Assembly: GCA_905221605.1 (NCBI GenBank)
Contig: CAJNDS010002520.1
Location: 113,501 to 177,500, forward strand
Length of the DNA stretch: 64,000 nucleotides
Reading direction: 5' to 3'
Source of the DNA: Symbiodinium natans
Lineage: Eukaryota > Sar > Dinophyceae > Suessiales > Symbiodiniaceae
Every line of letters begins with the position of its first letter. Position 1 is the first letter of the stretch. Both the position numbers and the translations under genes were made by a program. The notes under the pieces were generated by a model. The model was not told where the DNA came from. It was given only the letters and a program-made list of their open reading frames with translations, and made no database searches. Below are positions 38,117-41,443 of the stretch, piece after piece.

Positions 38117-41100
38117 CCCCCGCCCCCTCCCCCCCCCCCCCCCCCGAGCCTTCCCAGAAGTGCTTGCACCAGGTCTCCCCTTAGCAGCTGGGTGCGGTGA
38201 GGCTGGGTTTAGGGTTCAGTGTTCAGTGTTTAGGGTCAAGAGGGTTCAGGGTTTAGGGAGGGCTAGGCTGAGGCTTGCAATGAAATCTGGGTTGCCCTAA
38301 CATCCCTCCCAGCCTTTCCCCCTCCAAGCACTGAAACCCCAGCATGGCTTGCTTCCAATGATCATACGCGGCAGTTAGGGTTTTTTTAACGTTAAAAAAC
38401 CCAAGAGCACGACCAATTTAGGGTTTTTTAGCGTTAAAAAACCCTAAATGGGGCGATGGCACTTTTGGGGAAAGGGGATGATAGCTCATAAGCGGATAAA
38501 GTCAAGCGTCCTTGGACTGAAGCCCCTGGCACTCTTCTTCTGCCCTAAACCCTAAACCCCATAAACCCTAAAATAGCTGGGCGAGCGCCAAAAACCCCAA
38601 ACCCTGAACCTTACAAGACCCTGTGGCGTGTGCATGCCGGGCGAGCGATTGGTTCAGACGACGGGCCACGATTGAAGCTCACAGTGCTATAGACAGATCA
38701 ACCGCCCCTCAACGCCGCAATCGTGCTTCTCGCTAAGGGTTTAGGGTTTAGGGTATGTTTTTTTTGAGCGTCATCCTTTTCAGTTTTCAGATTTCAGAAG
38801 CCATGATCCGCGTCAGACAGCTTGCAGGCAAGGAGGTGGCTTGCCTCGAGATGGAGGAACTGCAGTGTTTGAGCGAGCATCACGGGGTAGGCCATGTTCG
38901 TGCTTTGAAGCTGCATCTTCAGACTCTCTGCGCCGTTCCCCGCTTTCGACAGCGACTCCTCCAAGAAGATGGGCAAATCCTGTCGGATGATGCCCTGCTT
39001 GGTGCACCCATGTCATTGCAGTTAGTTTTATTGGGCTTCTCAGAGACCACCTACGAGCAGGTTCAGACCTTTTGCCGGGCCGTTGGTGGAGACGACCTAC
39101 GACAGGTGGAAACATTCCTTCAAAGACCCCAAGATCCGAATCTGGCAGCTGATGGCGCAACAGCCCTGCACTTTGCTTCTGAAGTTGGGAACAAGTTGGC
39201 TGCAGCACTTCTACTTGAGGCTCGTGCGGATGTACATCGAGCACGGACAGATGGAGCCACGCCTCTTTGCCTCGCTGCGGTGAATGGACACTTGGAAGTG
39301 GCACGCTTGTTCCTTGAAGCCGGTGCAAAGGACGGCCCACACGGAGCAATGGAAGTAACACCTCTTTTTGTGGCAGCGCACTGTGGCCATTTGGATGTTG
39401 CACGCTTGTTGCTGGAGTCGGGCGCGGACAGCAACGAAATTCTGTCTAACGGATACACTGCCCTCCTCACAGCAGCACACAATGGACACTTGGAAGTGGC
39501 GCGTTTGTTGCTAACATGCGGTGCGGACAGGGACCGAGCTCTTCCAACTGGAGAGACACCGCTTTATCTGGCAGAGCAGTATGGCCATTTGGACGTGGCA
39601 GCGTTGTTACGCGACTATTGCGAGACAAGGGCGAAGCGGCGGCGACAAGGACAAATCACAACGAACACTTGACAAACAGAGAGCTGAGCCCGTTCGACTG
39701 GACTGGGTCGCTTGTCGAGTTTGCATGTTGCGCATGCATCAGTCAAGACGCGCCATGGACGGCTTCAGGGGGTTACTGGCAGCTACTTCATTTATTTCTT
39801 GGTGACTTCCAAGTTCCAAGGGGTCAGAGGCACTTCGTTCGTTTGTTGGTGGTTTCTCGAGCATAGGTGTGTGCCCTGGATCATTGCATCCGGGAGTCAA
39901 ACTTGGACCCCCAAGGATGTTCCCCTTCAGAGGTCCCCTTAATATACGCCTCATATGGTCACTTCTCTACTGTAGGGTCCTATTGGGGGGTCCTTATTTT
40001 AAGGTGGCCCCTCTTACTTAGGGTGCCCAAAAAGGGACCCTATTTACAAAACTTACCACATGGCACTTATACTCCCTTTGAATAGGGTCCCCAAACCCAA
40101 GGGAGTACAACCTGACGCACAAGTTGAATCCCATGACTCTTGTCGCTTGGACCTTTAGACAGTTGCCTGGCAGCAACCCGAAACCCCGAACCTTTGGGGA
40201 CTGCGTGCAACTTTCCTGAGCCTGTTGAACCAGTAGGCTTTAGAGTGTTTCGAAGCTTCGTCTGCCGTCCCGATGTGTTACCCTGCAGTGCGGCTGGTCT
40301 GCTTGGCGGGTGGCAACAACCCTTAAACCCGAAACCCCTAAGCCCAGGACTCTAAAAACCCATCCAAACCCTATAAACCCTTTCGAACACCCCGCTAAAA
40401 CCCTATCAGCCCCACAAACCCTACACCCTAAGCGCCGAGTACACCCCTCTAAACCCTAAACCTCAATCTCTCCACTATATCTCCCTCGGGAATTCTTTTT
40501 TGTTCTTGTTATTATAAAACCCCAAGAGAATATTTTAGAAATGTTATTGTTGTTAAGGTTCTAAGGGGAGTATTGTCCAGGCCTTTGGCATCTCTTTACC
40601 GCCAGTGGCCTGTGGTGCGGCGATGGCTTGCTCCTCTGTGCTTGTAGCTGCTGGGCTCGGTTTAGGGTTTAGGGTGTAGGGTTTAGGGTTTAGGGTTTAG
40701 GGTTACATTCAGACATACCCCGAGCCTTGGGGAGCAAATGAACCGGAGGGGGTCATGTATACCCTCTGCAACTACAATTCTTATGAAAGGTAGATGAACT
40801 AGAAGCCCTTTTAGGGTTCATTTCGACCCCAACAAAAGCCGCACCAAGCCCGAAGACCGGAAAACTTGCCTATCTGTGCGGCTCATCGGTCTAGGGTTTA
40901 GGGTTTAAGGTTTATGGTTTATGGTTTAAGGTTTACGGTTCAAGGTTCAAGGTTTAAGCCCTATAAGCGAAGTCTCTTGGAAAAAGGTTTAGGGCATAAG
41001 GTTTAGGGTTTAAGATTTAAGGTTCAGGGCTTAGGCCTTAAGGGTGGATCGGGGCCAGCGTTTCCACAGGGCACATGCACCAAGGGTCGACTTGAAAGGA

Positions 41101-41443
41101 CTGGGAACAAGGGCGCTTCTATGTTATCTACAAAAGGTTCTTTCGGGAGATATAAGGTACGAATCAGTGAGTTTAGGGGCTAGAGTTTCGGGTTCGGAAC
41201 AGAGACCGACGAGACTTGGGATTTAGGACTTCCAGATTTGACAGCTCTGTTTGTCTCTGTGTGTGTGTTCATAGATTCAAGACTTCACCCTAAACCCTAA
41301 ACCCTAAACCCCTGAGCCCTAAACTCTATAGAGCTCTGACCTTGGGCTTTTTCGAGTCTTTACTTGTTGCGCAGGTTTCGTCATCTCTGCTGCTGGGACT
41401 CTGCCATCGCGTTCCTCGCGACGCCGCCGCTCCCAAGCCATGA
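8891..41443 (+). CDS. Copper-transporting P1B-type ATPase (CopA/ATP7/HMA5 family), about 33 exons
   Basis: A P-type ATPase that would pump Cu(+) across a membrane at the cost of ATP. In order the exons give a heavy-metal-associated domain, TM1-4 (MNTLVSLSTT, FDMRMAAM), the actuator domain with DESLLTGES, the CPC motif of TM6 (VIACPCSFGLATP), the phosphorylation loop DKTGTLTKGEPE, the nucleotide-domain motif SEHPLAK, the TGD and MVGDGLNDAAAL hinge motifs, and TM7-8 (NFAWALGFN, MACSSVL) before the stop. CPC with MxxSS in TM8 is the signature of the Cu(+) P1B-1 subgroup; TM7 has FN where YN is usual. At least 20 splice junctions keep frame. Introns run from about 100 bp to 3.7 kb, and two ankyrin genes lie inside them. 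Not seen: the GMTCxxC exon, the start codon, and small pieces of the actuator, nucleotide and TM7-8 regions. The family call is very firm; the extent at the 5' end is not. Confidence 0.88.
9633..9722. repeat. GA and GT microsatellites
   Basis: (GA)n at 9633-9675 and (GT)n at 9705-9720 in the HMA intron. Confidence 0.95.
10063..10161. mobile_element. MITE-like element, GGGGTACC family
   Basis: AATCAGGGGTACCTTTTTGG at the left, AAGGGAATCCTACC inside, CGTAAACCCCCACAT at the right. Close copies at 15036 and 16382. Confidence 0.65.
10418..10465. repeat. CAGTGT hexamer repeat into (GT)n
   Basis: Five or more CAGTGT units followed by GT repeats. Confidence 0.93.
10600..10647 (+). CDS. ATPase exon: end of HMA domain
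   Basis: Sixteen codons read VSAVEDIGFDAEFRNE, the conserved C-terminal helix and strand of an HMA domain. It lies between a GCGAG acceptor and a GTCCCT donor. Confidence 0.65.
13309..13384. repeat. ACC/ACG trinucleotide repeat
   Basis: Interrupted (ACC)n and (ACG)n. Long frames here come from the repeat itself, not from a gene. Confidence 0.93.
13793..14052. repeat. CCCTAAA then TTTAGGG arrays
   Basis: Reverse units (13793-13843) and forward units (13942-14052) flank a 98-bp window that looks like an exon slot; no convincing frame was found in it. Confidence 0.92.
14654..14710 (+). CDS. ATPase exon: first transmembrane helix
   Basis: The frame reads LRVRFLLSLVPTLLMPGT, typical of the helix following the WRxRF motif of P1B pumps. 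The exon ends in CA before a GT donor (phase 2), and the next exon supplies the missing base, giving TQ|FFCGH as in the family's PVQFxxG stretch. Confidence 0.65.
15036..15140. mobile_element. MITE-like element, GGGGTACC family
   Basis: GGTTTTCGAAATTAGGGGTA at the left, AAGGGAATCCTAC inside, TTTCGCAAACCCCCATA at the right; a G tract interrupts it. Confidence 0.65.
15691..15745 (+). CDS. ATPase exon: loop and second transmembrane helix
   Basis: It reads FFCGHVFHTAALSALQHG, the family's QFxxGxxFYxxAxxALxxG segment. The phase agrees on both sides only if the donor is GA (GGA|GATCGG). No GT or GC donor in this stretch gives the correct frame. Confidence 0.68.
15987..16025 (+). CDS. ATPase exon: MNTLVSL motif
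   Basis: Thirteen codons read ATTMNTLVSLSTT, the conserved start of TM3 in P1B pumps (N-M-D/N-x-L-V). The acceptor is GGTGAG and the donor GTAACT, phase 0. Confidence 0.72.
16241..16282. repeat. CCCTAAA array
   Basis: Six reverse units upstream of the ATPase exon at 16532. Confidence 0.95.
16382..16480. mobile_element. MITE-like element, GGGGTACC family
   Basis: GCTTCCGAACTTGGGGGTAC at the left, GAGGAATCCTAC inside, TTTTCGTAAACCCCCC at the right, 50 bp before an ATPase exon. Confidence 0.65.
16532..16651 (+). CDS. ATPase exon: TM3-TM4
   Basis: It continues from the previous exon in phase 0: MSFLYGAAGGLYDATAG, then ESFDMRMAAMFCCLSRSL, which matches the YFDxxAMLxxFxLLGRxL segment. The donor is uncertain; a GA donor at 16652 would keep phase. 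Confidence 0.62.
17826..17876. mobile_element. MITE-like element, GGATCATATTCAGG family
   Basis: AAGAGGATCATATTCAGGAA to TTTTACGGGCCATCC; the copy at 42118 is very similar. Confidence 0.5.
18452..18568. repeat. AT-rich microsatellites
   Basis: TATATA runs in a locally AT-rich stretch. Confidence 0.9.
18838..18879 (+). CDS. ATPase exon: actuator-domain linker (tentative)
   Basis: It reads VKGGVASVKPAALF between a TTCACAG acceptor and a GTCATC donor. The ASVKPAAL part resembles the LxxLQPxxA strand ahead of the actuator domain. The fit to both neighbours is incomplete, so one more small exon is probably missing. Confidence 0.42.
18904..18950. repeat. TTTAGGG array
   Basis: Forward units just after the exon candidate 18838-18879. 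Confidence 0.95.
19271..19338 (+). CDS. ATPase exon: actuator domain, GDxxxVxPGExxPVDG
   Basis: It reads YDLLQIGDLLHVLPGEVV followed by PVDG, an almost textbook actuator-domain strand set. The junction to the next exon works with a GA donor after GGC at 19338. Confidence 0.85.
19378..19489. repeat. TTTAGGG array
   Basis: About sixteen forward units, some TTAGGG, following the ATPase exon 19271-19338. Confidence 0.97.
20288..20412. repeat. CCCTAAA arrays up to an exon acceptor
   Basis: Reverse units, interrupted by the dispersed GCCTTGTGCGAG unit, reach the CTAG acceptor of the TGES exon. Confidence 0.95.
20356..20392 (+). repeat. Dispersed unit GCCTTGTGCGAG, copy 1
   Basis: The block around CTGCCTTGTGCGAG ends in GCCGAAACCCTAAA and runs into telomere-like repeats. 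Close copies stand at 46101 and 61831. Confidence 0.8.
20415..20498 (+). CDS. ATPase exon: TGES phosphatase loop
   Basis: The frame contains RGDESLLTGESVPVKK. TGES is the dephosphorylation motif of all P-type pumps. CCCTAAA repeats run up to a CTAG acceptor, and a strong GTGAGT donor follows. Confidence 0.92.
20608..20667 (+). CDS. ATPase exon: actuator-domain strands
   Basis: Twenty codons in phase 0 on both sides. STLRSGTQVSVCAARV fits the GxxxxxGxLxVxATRVG strand that follows TGES. Confidence 0.62.
20690..20812. mobile_element. MITE-like element, GGGGTCGGAA family
   Basis: Begins AGGGGTCGGAACGATTACC and ends CCAATTATTAAGGCCCCGA, with a C/A homopolymer inside. Confidence 0.55.
20998..21108. 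mobile_element. MITE-like element, GGGTCCCTTCT family
   Basis: Ends GACGGGTCCCTTCTGAAATT then CCCTCCTTATACC; the left arm is degraded. Confidence 0.42.
21148..21217 (+). CDS. ATPase exon: TTLARILQLVEE
   Basis: It reads SAGNSTTLARILQLVEE and continues to RELG, matching the GxDTTLAxIxxLVExAQ helix. The GTTTAG donor is the first unit of a TTTAGGG stretch. Confidence 0.88.
21262..21370. mobile_element. Fold-back element, TGGTAGCCCAGTA family
   Basis: ACTTGGTAGCCCC at the left, AATATGGTTACTGGGCTA at the right. Confidence 0.6.
21701..21771 (+). CDS. ATPase exon: PVQRxxDxxxxYFxP
   Basis: TRRPTVQRTVDLLASYFTP matches the KAPIQxLAD...YFVP segment entering TM5. It joins the exon before through a split codon, and joins the next only with a GC donor (CCG|GCCAGG). 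Confidence 0.88.
22171..22233 (+). CDS. ATPase exon: TM5
   Basis: It reads VVLSLSAATFVVWLLLAAF, the membrane helix after YFxP in P1B pumps. The acceptor is CCAAAG and the likely donor GTCTCA. The intron that follows (22234-25629) holds a complete ankyrin gene. Confidence 0.82.
22947..23055 (+). CDS. Nested ankyrin gene, exon 1
   Basis: The ATG begins MLRVSSSLGAES and continues EISDIKSVKKYLTATRTG. It ends one base into a codon before a GTAGGC donor. Confidence 0.72.
22947..24930 (+). CDS. Ubiquitin-like/ankyrin protein gene nested in an ATPase intron (5 exons)
   Basis: A small protein, probably a protein-binding scaffold, lies wholly inside the ATPase intron 22234-25629 on the same strand. 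It starts MLRVSSSLGAESVEIPL, the N-terminal ubiquitin-like segment that dinoflagellate ankyrin proteins often carry, continues RFRQRLVHKGELLED and VELTLLPF, then about two ankyrin repeats (GHVDTVRLLLEARAN; LVSWLLNAEADVD), and ends in a basic tail. The start ATG at 22947 aligns with the start of the other two ankyrin genes here. Splice phases agree between exons. The exon 3 donor is uncertain. No separate promoter is visible. Confidence 0.75.
23057..23157. mobile_element. MITE-like element, ACCCGGGAGTAGGCCCC family
   Basis: GGCCCCTTTTTCC at the left, TTCCTAGGTTACTCCCGGGT at the right. It overlaps intron 1 of the nested ankyrin gene almost completely. One copy at 36177-36279. Confidence 0.55.
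23169..23230 (+). CDS. Nested ankyrin gene, exon 2
   Basis: KPTRFRQRLVHKGELLEDGD matches the RFRQRLL...GxxLxDD segment of the ubiquitin-like part. Acceptor CGCAG, donor GTAGTA. A GTGAGC at 23208 is an alternative donor, but it would lose the ELLED motif. Confidence 0.72.
23288..23337. repeat. CCCTAAA array
   Basis: Seven reverse units in intron 2 of the nested ankyrin gene. Confidence 0.95.
23576..23676. repeat. CCCTAAA array
   Basis: Fourteen reverse units shortly before exon 3 of the nested ankyrin gene; forward units stand at 23541-23573. Confidence 0.97.
23713..23794 (+). CDS. Nested ankyrin gene, exon 3
   Basis: It reads DPPEVELTLLPFNEEVSEHD and then RLVKAVA; VELTLLPF equals the DLQLVLL strand of the relatives. 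The end is 23794 (GA donor) or 23797 (GC donor). Confidence 0.66.
24378..24436. mobile_element. MITE-like remnant, GGTTCATGG family
   Basis: Ends GTACCCATGAACCTCCTAGC; the left arm is degraded. Confidence 0.4.
24452..24556 (+). CDS. Nested ankyrin gene, exon 4 (ankyrin repeat)
   Basis: SGHVDTVRLLLEARANCNL is a clear ankyrin helix pair, followed by ERDSPLIGAASM. A GC donor joins it in phase to exon 5. Confidence 0.78.
24661..24694. repeat. TTTAGGG array
   Basis: Forward units in the last intron of the nested ankyrin gene. Confidence 0.93.
24731..24930 (+). CDS. Nested ankyrin gene, terminal exon
   Basis: It holds the rest of an ankyrin repeat (LVSWLLNAEADVDHRNNEG), then KIVRRLYKEEEKRDREGRRR and a TAA at 24928-24930. 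The charged tail is probably a helix. Confidence 0.78.
24931..25629. other. ATPase intron after the nested ankyrin gene
   Basis: CCCTAAA units at 24982-25010 and 25464-25520. Nothing coding seen. Confidence 0.6.
25630..25673 (+). CDS. ATPase exon: lead-in to TM6 (tentative)
   Basis: It reads QHAELHLLQWLQCC between a CCGCAG acceptor and a GTAGGG donor. Its phases (0 in, 2 out) are exactly those needed between TM5 and the CPC exon. Similarity is weak because this loop varies in the family. Confidence 0.48.
26052..26102 (+). CDS. ATPase exon: CPC metal site in TM6
   Basis: It reads AVSVLVIACPCSFGLA. CPC is the copper-binding motif of the membrane path. A GC donor after CAC gives the exact family sequence ATPTAVMV across the junction. 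Confidence 0.95.
26133..26175. repeat. TTTAGGG array
   Basis: Six forward units starting 30 bp after the CPC exon. Confidence 0.95.
26560..26635 (+). CDS. ATPase exon: PTAVMVATGVAAKHG
   Basis: It continues from CPC: TAVMVATGVAAKHGCLVK, then ARDMSI. With a GC donor after ATT, the distance from this lysine to the phosphorylated Asp is the 16 residues typical of the family. Forward TTTAGGG-type repeats begin about 10 bases later. Confidence 0.92.
26642..26765. repeat. Degenerate TTTAGGG array
   Basis: Forward units with TTTAGGC, TTTGGGG and TTCAGGG variants, starting right after the exon 26560-26635. Confidence 0.93.
27078..27150. repeat. CCCTAAA array
   Basis: Reverse units with some CCCTGAA variants. 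Confidence 0.93.
27921..27983 (+). CDS. ATPase exon: DKTGTLT phosphorylation site
   Basis: AVLDKTGTLTKGEPE carries the aspartate phosphorylated in every catalytic cycle. The acceptor is AAACAG, and a GC donor after GAG leads in phase to the next exon. Confidence 0.96.
28307..28331 (+). CDS. ATPase micro-exon: VVAVALLPG
   Basis: A 25-nt exon giving VVAVALLP, the strand after KGxP in the family (VxxVxxLxG). The acceptor is TTTTCAG, and a GC donor leaves one base that completes a glycine with the next exon. Confidence 0.6.
28628..28750. mobile_element. MITE-like element, GGTTCATGG family
   Basis: It begins GGCAGGTTCATGGGTGG, ends GTGTCCATGAACCTCCAAGT and is rich in internal inverted pieces. 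Confidence 0.55.
28756..28825. repeat. CCCTAAA array
   Basis: Ten reverse units, next to a fold-back element. Confidence 0.95.
28907..29175. mobile_element. Tandem MITE-like block, GGGGTCGGAA family
   Basis: Begins TAGGGGTCGGACAAGAATTA and ends CAGTTATTCAGGCCCCTATA. The inner block AAGAATTACTAATAGTATTC occurs twice, so at least one element is nested or duplicated. Confidence 0.55.
29220..29411. repeat. Degenerate TTTAGGG-like array
   Basis: Forward units drifted to TTTTAGGG, TTCTAGGG and TTTATAGGG: an old, diverging array. Confidence 0.85.
29457..29520 (+). CDS. ATPase exon: variable loop before SEHPL (tentative)
   Basis: In the phase demanded by the preceding exon it reads GHLRSSGGEADGVPRGGG. 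The loop is variable in the family, so the support is phase and position only. The end is not resolved. Confidence 0.4.
29553..29652. mobile_element. MITE-like element, GGGATGTTCCC family
   Basis: About 100 bp with terminal inverted repeats TTGGGATGTTTTTCCC and GGGGGAACGTCCCAAA. No coding capacity. Confidence 0.7.
29836..29890 (+). CDS. ATPase exon: SEHPLAK nucleotide-binding motif
   Basis: RSRLLRAVEYNSEHPLAK contains the HP dipeptide (mutated in Wilson disease in human ATP7B) that helps position ATP. CCCTAAA repeats precede it, and a GC donor follows AAG. Confidence 0.93.
30162..30265. mobile_element. MITE-like element, GGGATGTTCCC family
   Basis: Terminal inverted repeats TTGGGATGCTCCCCC and GGGGGAACATCCCAA; inside, CAGTCCTTAGTAGGGACTG is itself an inverted repeat. 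Confidence 0.72.
30335..30413 (+). CDS. ATPase exon: nucleotide-domain helix to PGxG
   Basis: It continues SEHPLAK in phase: ALLRWAHATSCGRAADA, then AAAHTPGQ. A GC donor one base into the next codon produces PGQGV across the junction, the family's PGxGV motif. Confidence 0.8.
31049..31080 (+). CDS. ATPase exon: after PGxGV
   Basis: It completes PGxGV and reads VSCQIQELG, the strand after that motif. The 3' border is not resolved; forward TTTAGGG repeats stand before it, against the usual polarity. Confidence 0.55.
31314..31407 (+). CDS. ATPase exon: nucleotide domain (tentative)
   Basis: The frame ends QRGRTLGCKDF before a classic GTGAGTAAG donor; TLGCKDF resembles the VxVGNxxWL strand. The upstream half may be intron or a lineage insertion. 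Confidence 0.48.
31468..31556. mobile_element. MITE-like element, GGGGTACC family (diverged)
   Basis: GGGGTTTCCGAACATAGGGG then TACCCC at the left; TTTTGGGAAATGCCCAT at the right. Confidence 0.5.
31591..31632 (+). CDS. ATPase exon: nucleotide-domain helix (tentative)
   Basis: It starts in phase with the preceding exon and reads AQDDQQRQWAEKQQ, in the place of the acidic helix before the GKTVVxVA strand. The donor is unclear; GA after CAA would keep phase. Confidence 0.45.
31675..31818. mobile_element. MITE-like element, GGGTCCCTTCT family
   Basis: GAGGGACCCTTACAAGGG at the left, GGGGTCCCTCCTTATACCCC at the right; a relative lies at 20998-21108. Confidence 0.5.
32431..32476 (+). repeat. Dispersed unit GCTTGGCGGGTGGCA, copy 1
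   Basis: About 45 bp (TGTTATCCTGCGGTGCGG to GGTGGCA), very close to 40272-40320. Shorter relatives precede CCCTAAA repeats at 12485 and 56220. Confidence 0.7.
32773..32867. repeat. CCCTAAA array
   Basis: Thirteen reverse units ending nine bases before the exon at 32876. Confidence 0.97.
32876..32935 (+). CDS. ATPase exon: VVVVLEVESSAVALLAI strands
   Basis: It reads VVVVLEVESSAVALLAIRDE, equal to TVVxVAxDGxxxGxIAIAD of the family. A long CCCTAAA array ends nine bases before it, and forward TTTAGGG follows. The next few residues (LKPEA) were not found. Confidence 0.82.
33044..33118. mobile_element. MITE-like element, GGGGTCGGAA family
   Basis: Ends TATTAGTAAGTATTCCGACC followed by CCTATCCTAGG. 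Confidence 0.45.
33698..33766 (+). CDS. ATPase exon: TGD motif
   Basis: VRDLHQRGLKVWMCTGD then QPRTAH is the conserved hinge between the nucleotide and phosphorylation domains. A GC donor after CAC leads in phase to VARSVGI. Confidence 0.94.
34358..34379. repeat. C tract
   Basis: A C run of about 20 bases, 120 bp before the ATPase micro-exon 34503; others at 36743-36766 (before TM7) and 54541-54569. Confidence 0.9.
34503..34532 (+). CDS. ATPase micro-exon: VARSVGISQD
   Basis: Ten codons that bridge TGDxxxTA and the next exon exactly as AVAxxxGI does in the family. It has a GT donor and phase 0 on both sides. Confidence 0.85.
34875..34946. repeat. CCCTAAA array
   Basis: Ten reverse units ending seven bases before the exon at 34954. 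Confidence 0.97.
34954..35025 (+). CDS. ATPase exon: LPxxK
   Basis: DRVLAGCLPNTKSKLVQDL matches the VxAxxLPxxKxxxVxxLQ segment. A CCCTAAA array runs up to a TTGCCAG acceptor, and a GC donor follows GAG GAG. Confidence 0.93.
35211..35258 (+). CDS. ATPase exon: GDGLNDAAAL hinge
   Basis: VLMVGDGLNDAAALAA holds the Mg2+-binding aspartates of the phosphorylation domain. It joins the next exon through a GC donor (GCT|GCCTCC). Confidence 0.96.
35383..35481 (+). CDS. ATPase exon: GVAIGTG to VVLM
   Basis: GVAIGTGAQVSVESAHVVLM is followed by GCLVALAR and a GT donor. The distance from VVLM to TM7 in the joined product equals that of the family within one residue. Confidence 0.95.
35536..35648. mobile_element. 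MITE-like element, GGTTCATGG family
   Basis: It begins ACTTGGAGGTTCGTGGGTAC and ends with its imperfect reverse complement GCCCATGAACCTC, within an ATPase intron. Confidence 0.55.
35965..36076. mobile_element. MITE-like element, GGGGTACC family (diverged)
   Basis: GGGGGGTTTCCGAAAATAGC at the left; GGGGAAAATACCCATGTGG at the right. Confidence 0.5.
36177..36279. mobile_element. MITE-like element, ACCCGGGAGTAGGCCCC family
   Basis: AGGCCCCTATTCCC at the left, ATTCCTAGGTTGCTATTGCG at the right. Confidence 0.5.
36780..36866 (+). CDS. ATPase exon: TM7
   Basis: KARRTIYRNFAWALGFNLLG matches the RRIRxNFxWAxxYN helix. FN replaces the usual YN of Cu(+) pumps, and the proline five residues after the Asn is Leu. 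The exon follows a 24-nt C tract and a CAGCAG acceptor. Confidence 0.9.
37284..37364. repeat. TTTAGGG array
   Basis: Forward TTCAGGG and TTTAGGG units after the TM7 exon. Confidence 0.92.
37735..37970. repeat. Degenerate CCCTAAA tract
   Basis: Reverse units drifted to CCCCCTAAA and CCCTTAA, next to the long C tract. Confidence 0.85.
38031..38147. repeat. C-rich tract, over 110 bp
   Basis: Almost pure C on the + strand with scattered T and G. G-rich on the other strand, so able to form quadruplexes; also hard to sequence, so its length is doubtful. Confidence 0.9.
38378..38449. repeat. Two neighbouring palindromes
   Basis: GGGTTTTTTTAACGTTAAAA (38378-38402, nearly palindromic) and ATTTAGGGTTTTTTAGCGTT (38416-38449, 15-bp arms) lie 13 bp apart, about 350 bp before the intronless ankyrin gene. 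Confidence 0.85.
38803..39672 (+). CDS. Ubiquitin-like/ankyrin-repeat protein, intronless, nested in an ATPase intron
   Basis: A single uninterrupted frame of 289 residues inside the ATPase intron between TM7 and TM8 (36867-40580), same strand. Residues about 1-85 form the ubiquitin-like part (MIRVRQLAGKEVACLEMEEL; RFRQRLLQEDGQ; MSLQLVLLGFSE). Five ankyrin repeats follow, for example GHLEVARLFLEAGA and GHLDVARLLLESGA, with a basic end. A proposed start 16 codons upstream (38755) adds a leader the relatives lack, so I chose 38803. Three TTTCAG acceptors stand just before the ATG and could take a trans-spliced leader. Lack of introns amid intron-dense DNA suggests retroposition. Confidence 0.9.
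   Translation: MIRVRQLAGKEVACLEMEELQCLSEHHGVGHVRALKLHLQTLCAVPRFRQRLLQEDGQILSDDALLGAPMSLQLVLLGFSETTYEQVQTFCRAVGGDDLRQVETFLQRPQDPNLAADGATALHFASEVGNKLAAALLLEARADVHRARTDGATPLCLAAVNGHLEVARLFLEAGAKDGPHGAMEVTPLFVAAHCGHLDVARLLLESGADSNEILSNGYTALLTAAHNGHLEVARLLLTCGADRDRALPTGETPLYLAEQYGHLDVAALLRDYCETRAKRRRQGQITTNT
39911..40050. mobile_element. MITE-like element, GGGTACCCTA family (diverged)
   Basis: It has GGGTCCTATTGGGGGGTCC, then AGGGTGCCCAAAAAGGGACC, just downstream of the intronless ankyrin gene. Confidence 0.45.
40272..40320 (+). repeat. Dispersed unit GCTTGGCGGGTGGCA, copy 2
   Basis: Second close copy; CCCTAAA-like repeats follow directly. Confidence 0.7.
40581..40643 (+). CDS. ATPase exon: TM8 MxxSS
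   Basis: AFGISLPPVACGAAMACSSV matches FGxxLxPxxAGAAMAxSSV; M and SS are the last copper-site residues. A few residues (AGxLYP) seem to be missing between this and TM7. Acceptor GTCCAG, donor GTAGCT. Confidence 0.9.
41375..41443 (+). CDS. ATPase terminal exon
   Basis: It continues TM8 as VSSLLLGLCHRVPRD and ends AAAPKP with TGA at 41441-41443. SSVL|VSSLLL reproduces the family's SSVSVVxSSLxL pattern. There is no C-terminal dileucine motif like that of animal ATP7 proteins in the short tail. Confidence 0.88.
   Translation, partial: VSSSLLLGLCHRVPRDAAAPKP

Larger units (their letters stand above)
36867..38802. other. ATPase intron before the nested ankyrin gene
   Basis: TTTAGGG arrays, the degenerate CCCTAAA tract, the long C tract and two palindromes. 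The missing residues between TM7 and TM8 should be encoded between 36867 and 40580. Confidence 0.6.
39673..40580. other. ATPase intron after the nested ankyrin gene
   Basis: A diverged MITE (39911), the dispersed unit at 40272 and CCCTAAA-like repeats. The frames crossing 39673-39942 look like ankyrin 3' flank, not genes. Confidence 0.6.

Noticed and set aside
38620-38735. Slot between CCCTAAA and TTTAGGG as the missing TM7-TM8 exon
   Set aside because: No frame in it resembles the expected AAGxLYP segment.
38813-39482. Minus-strand frames of up to 196 codons across the ankyrin gene
   Set aside because: They are shadows of the + strand gene; the same occurs at 49239-50348.
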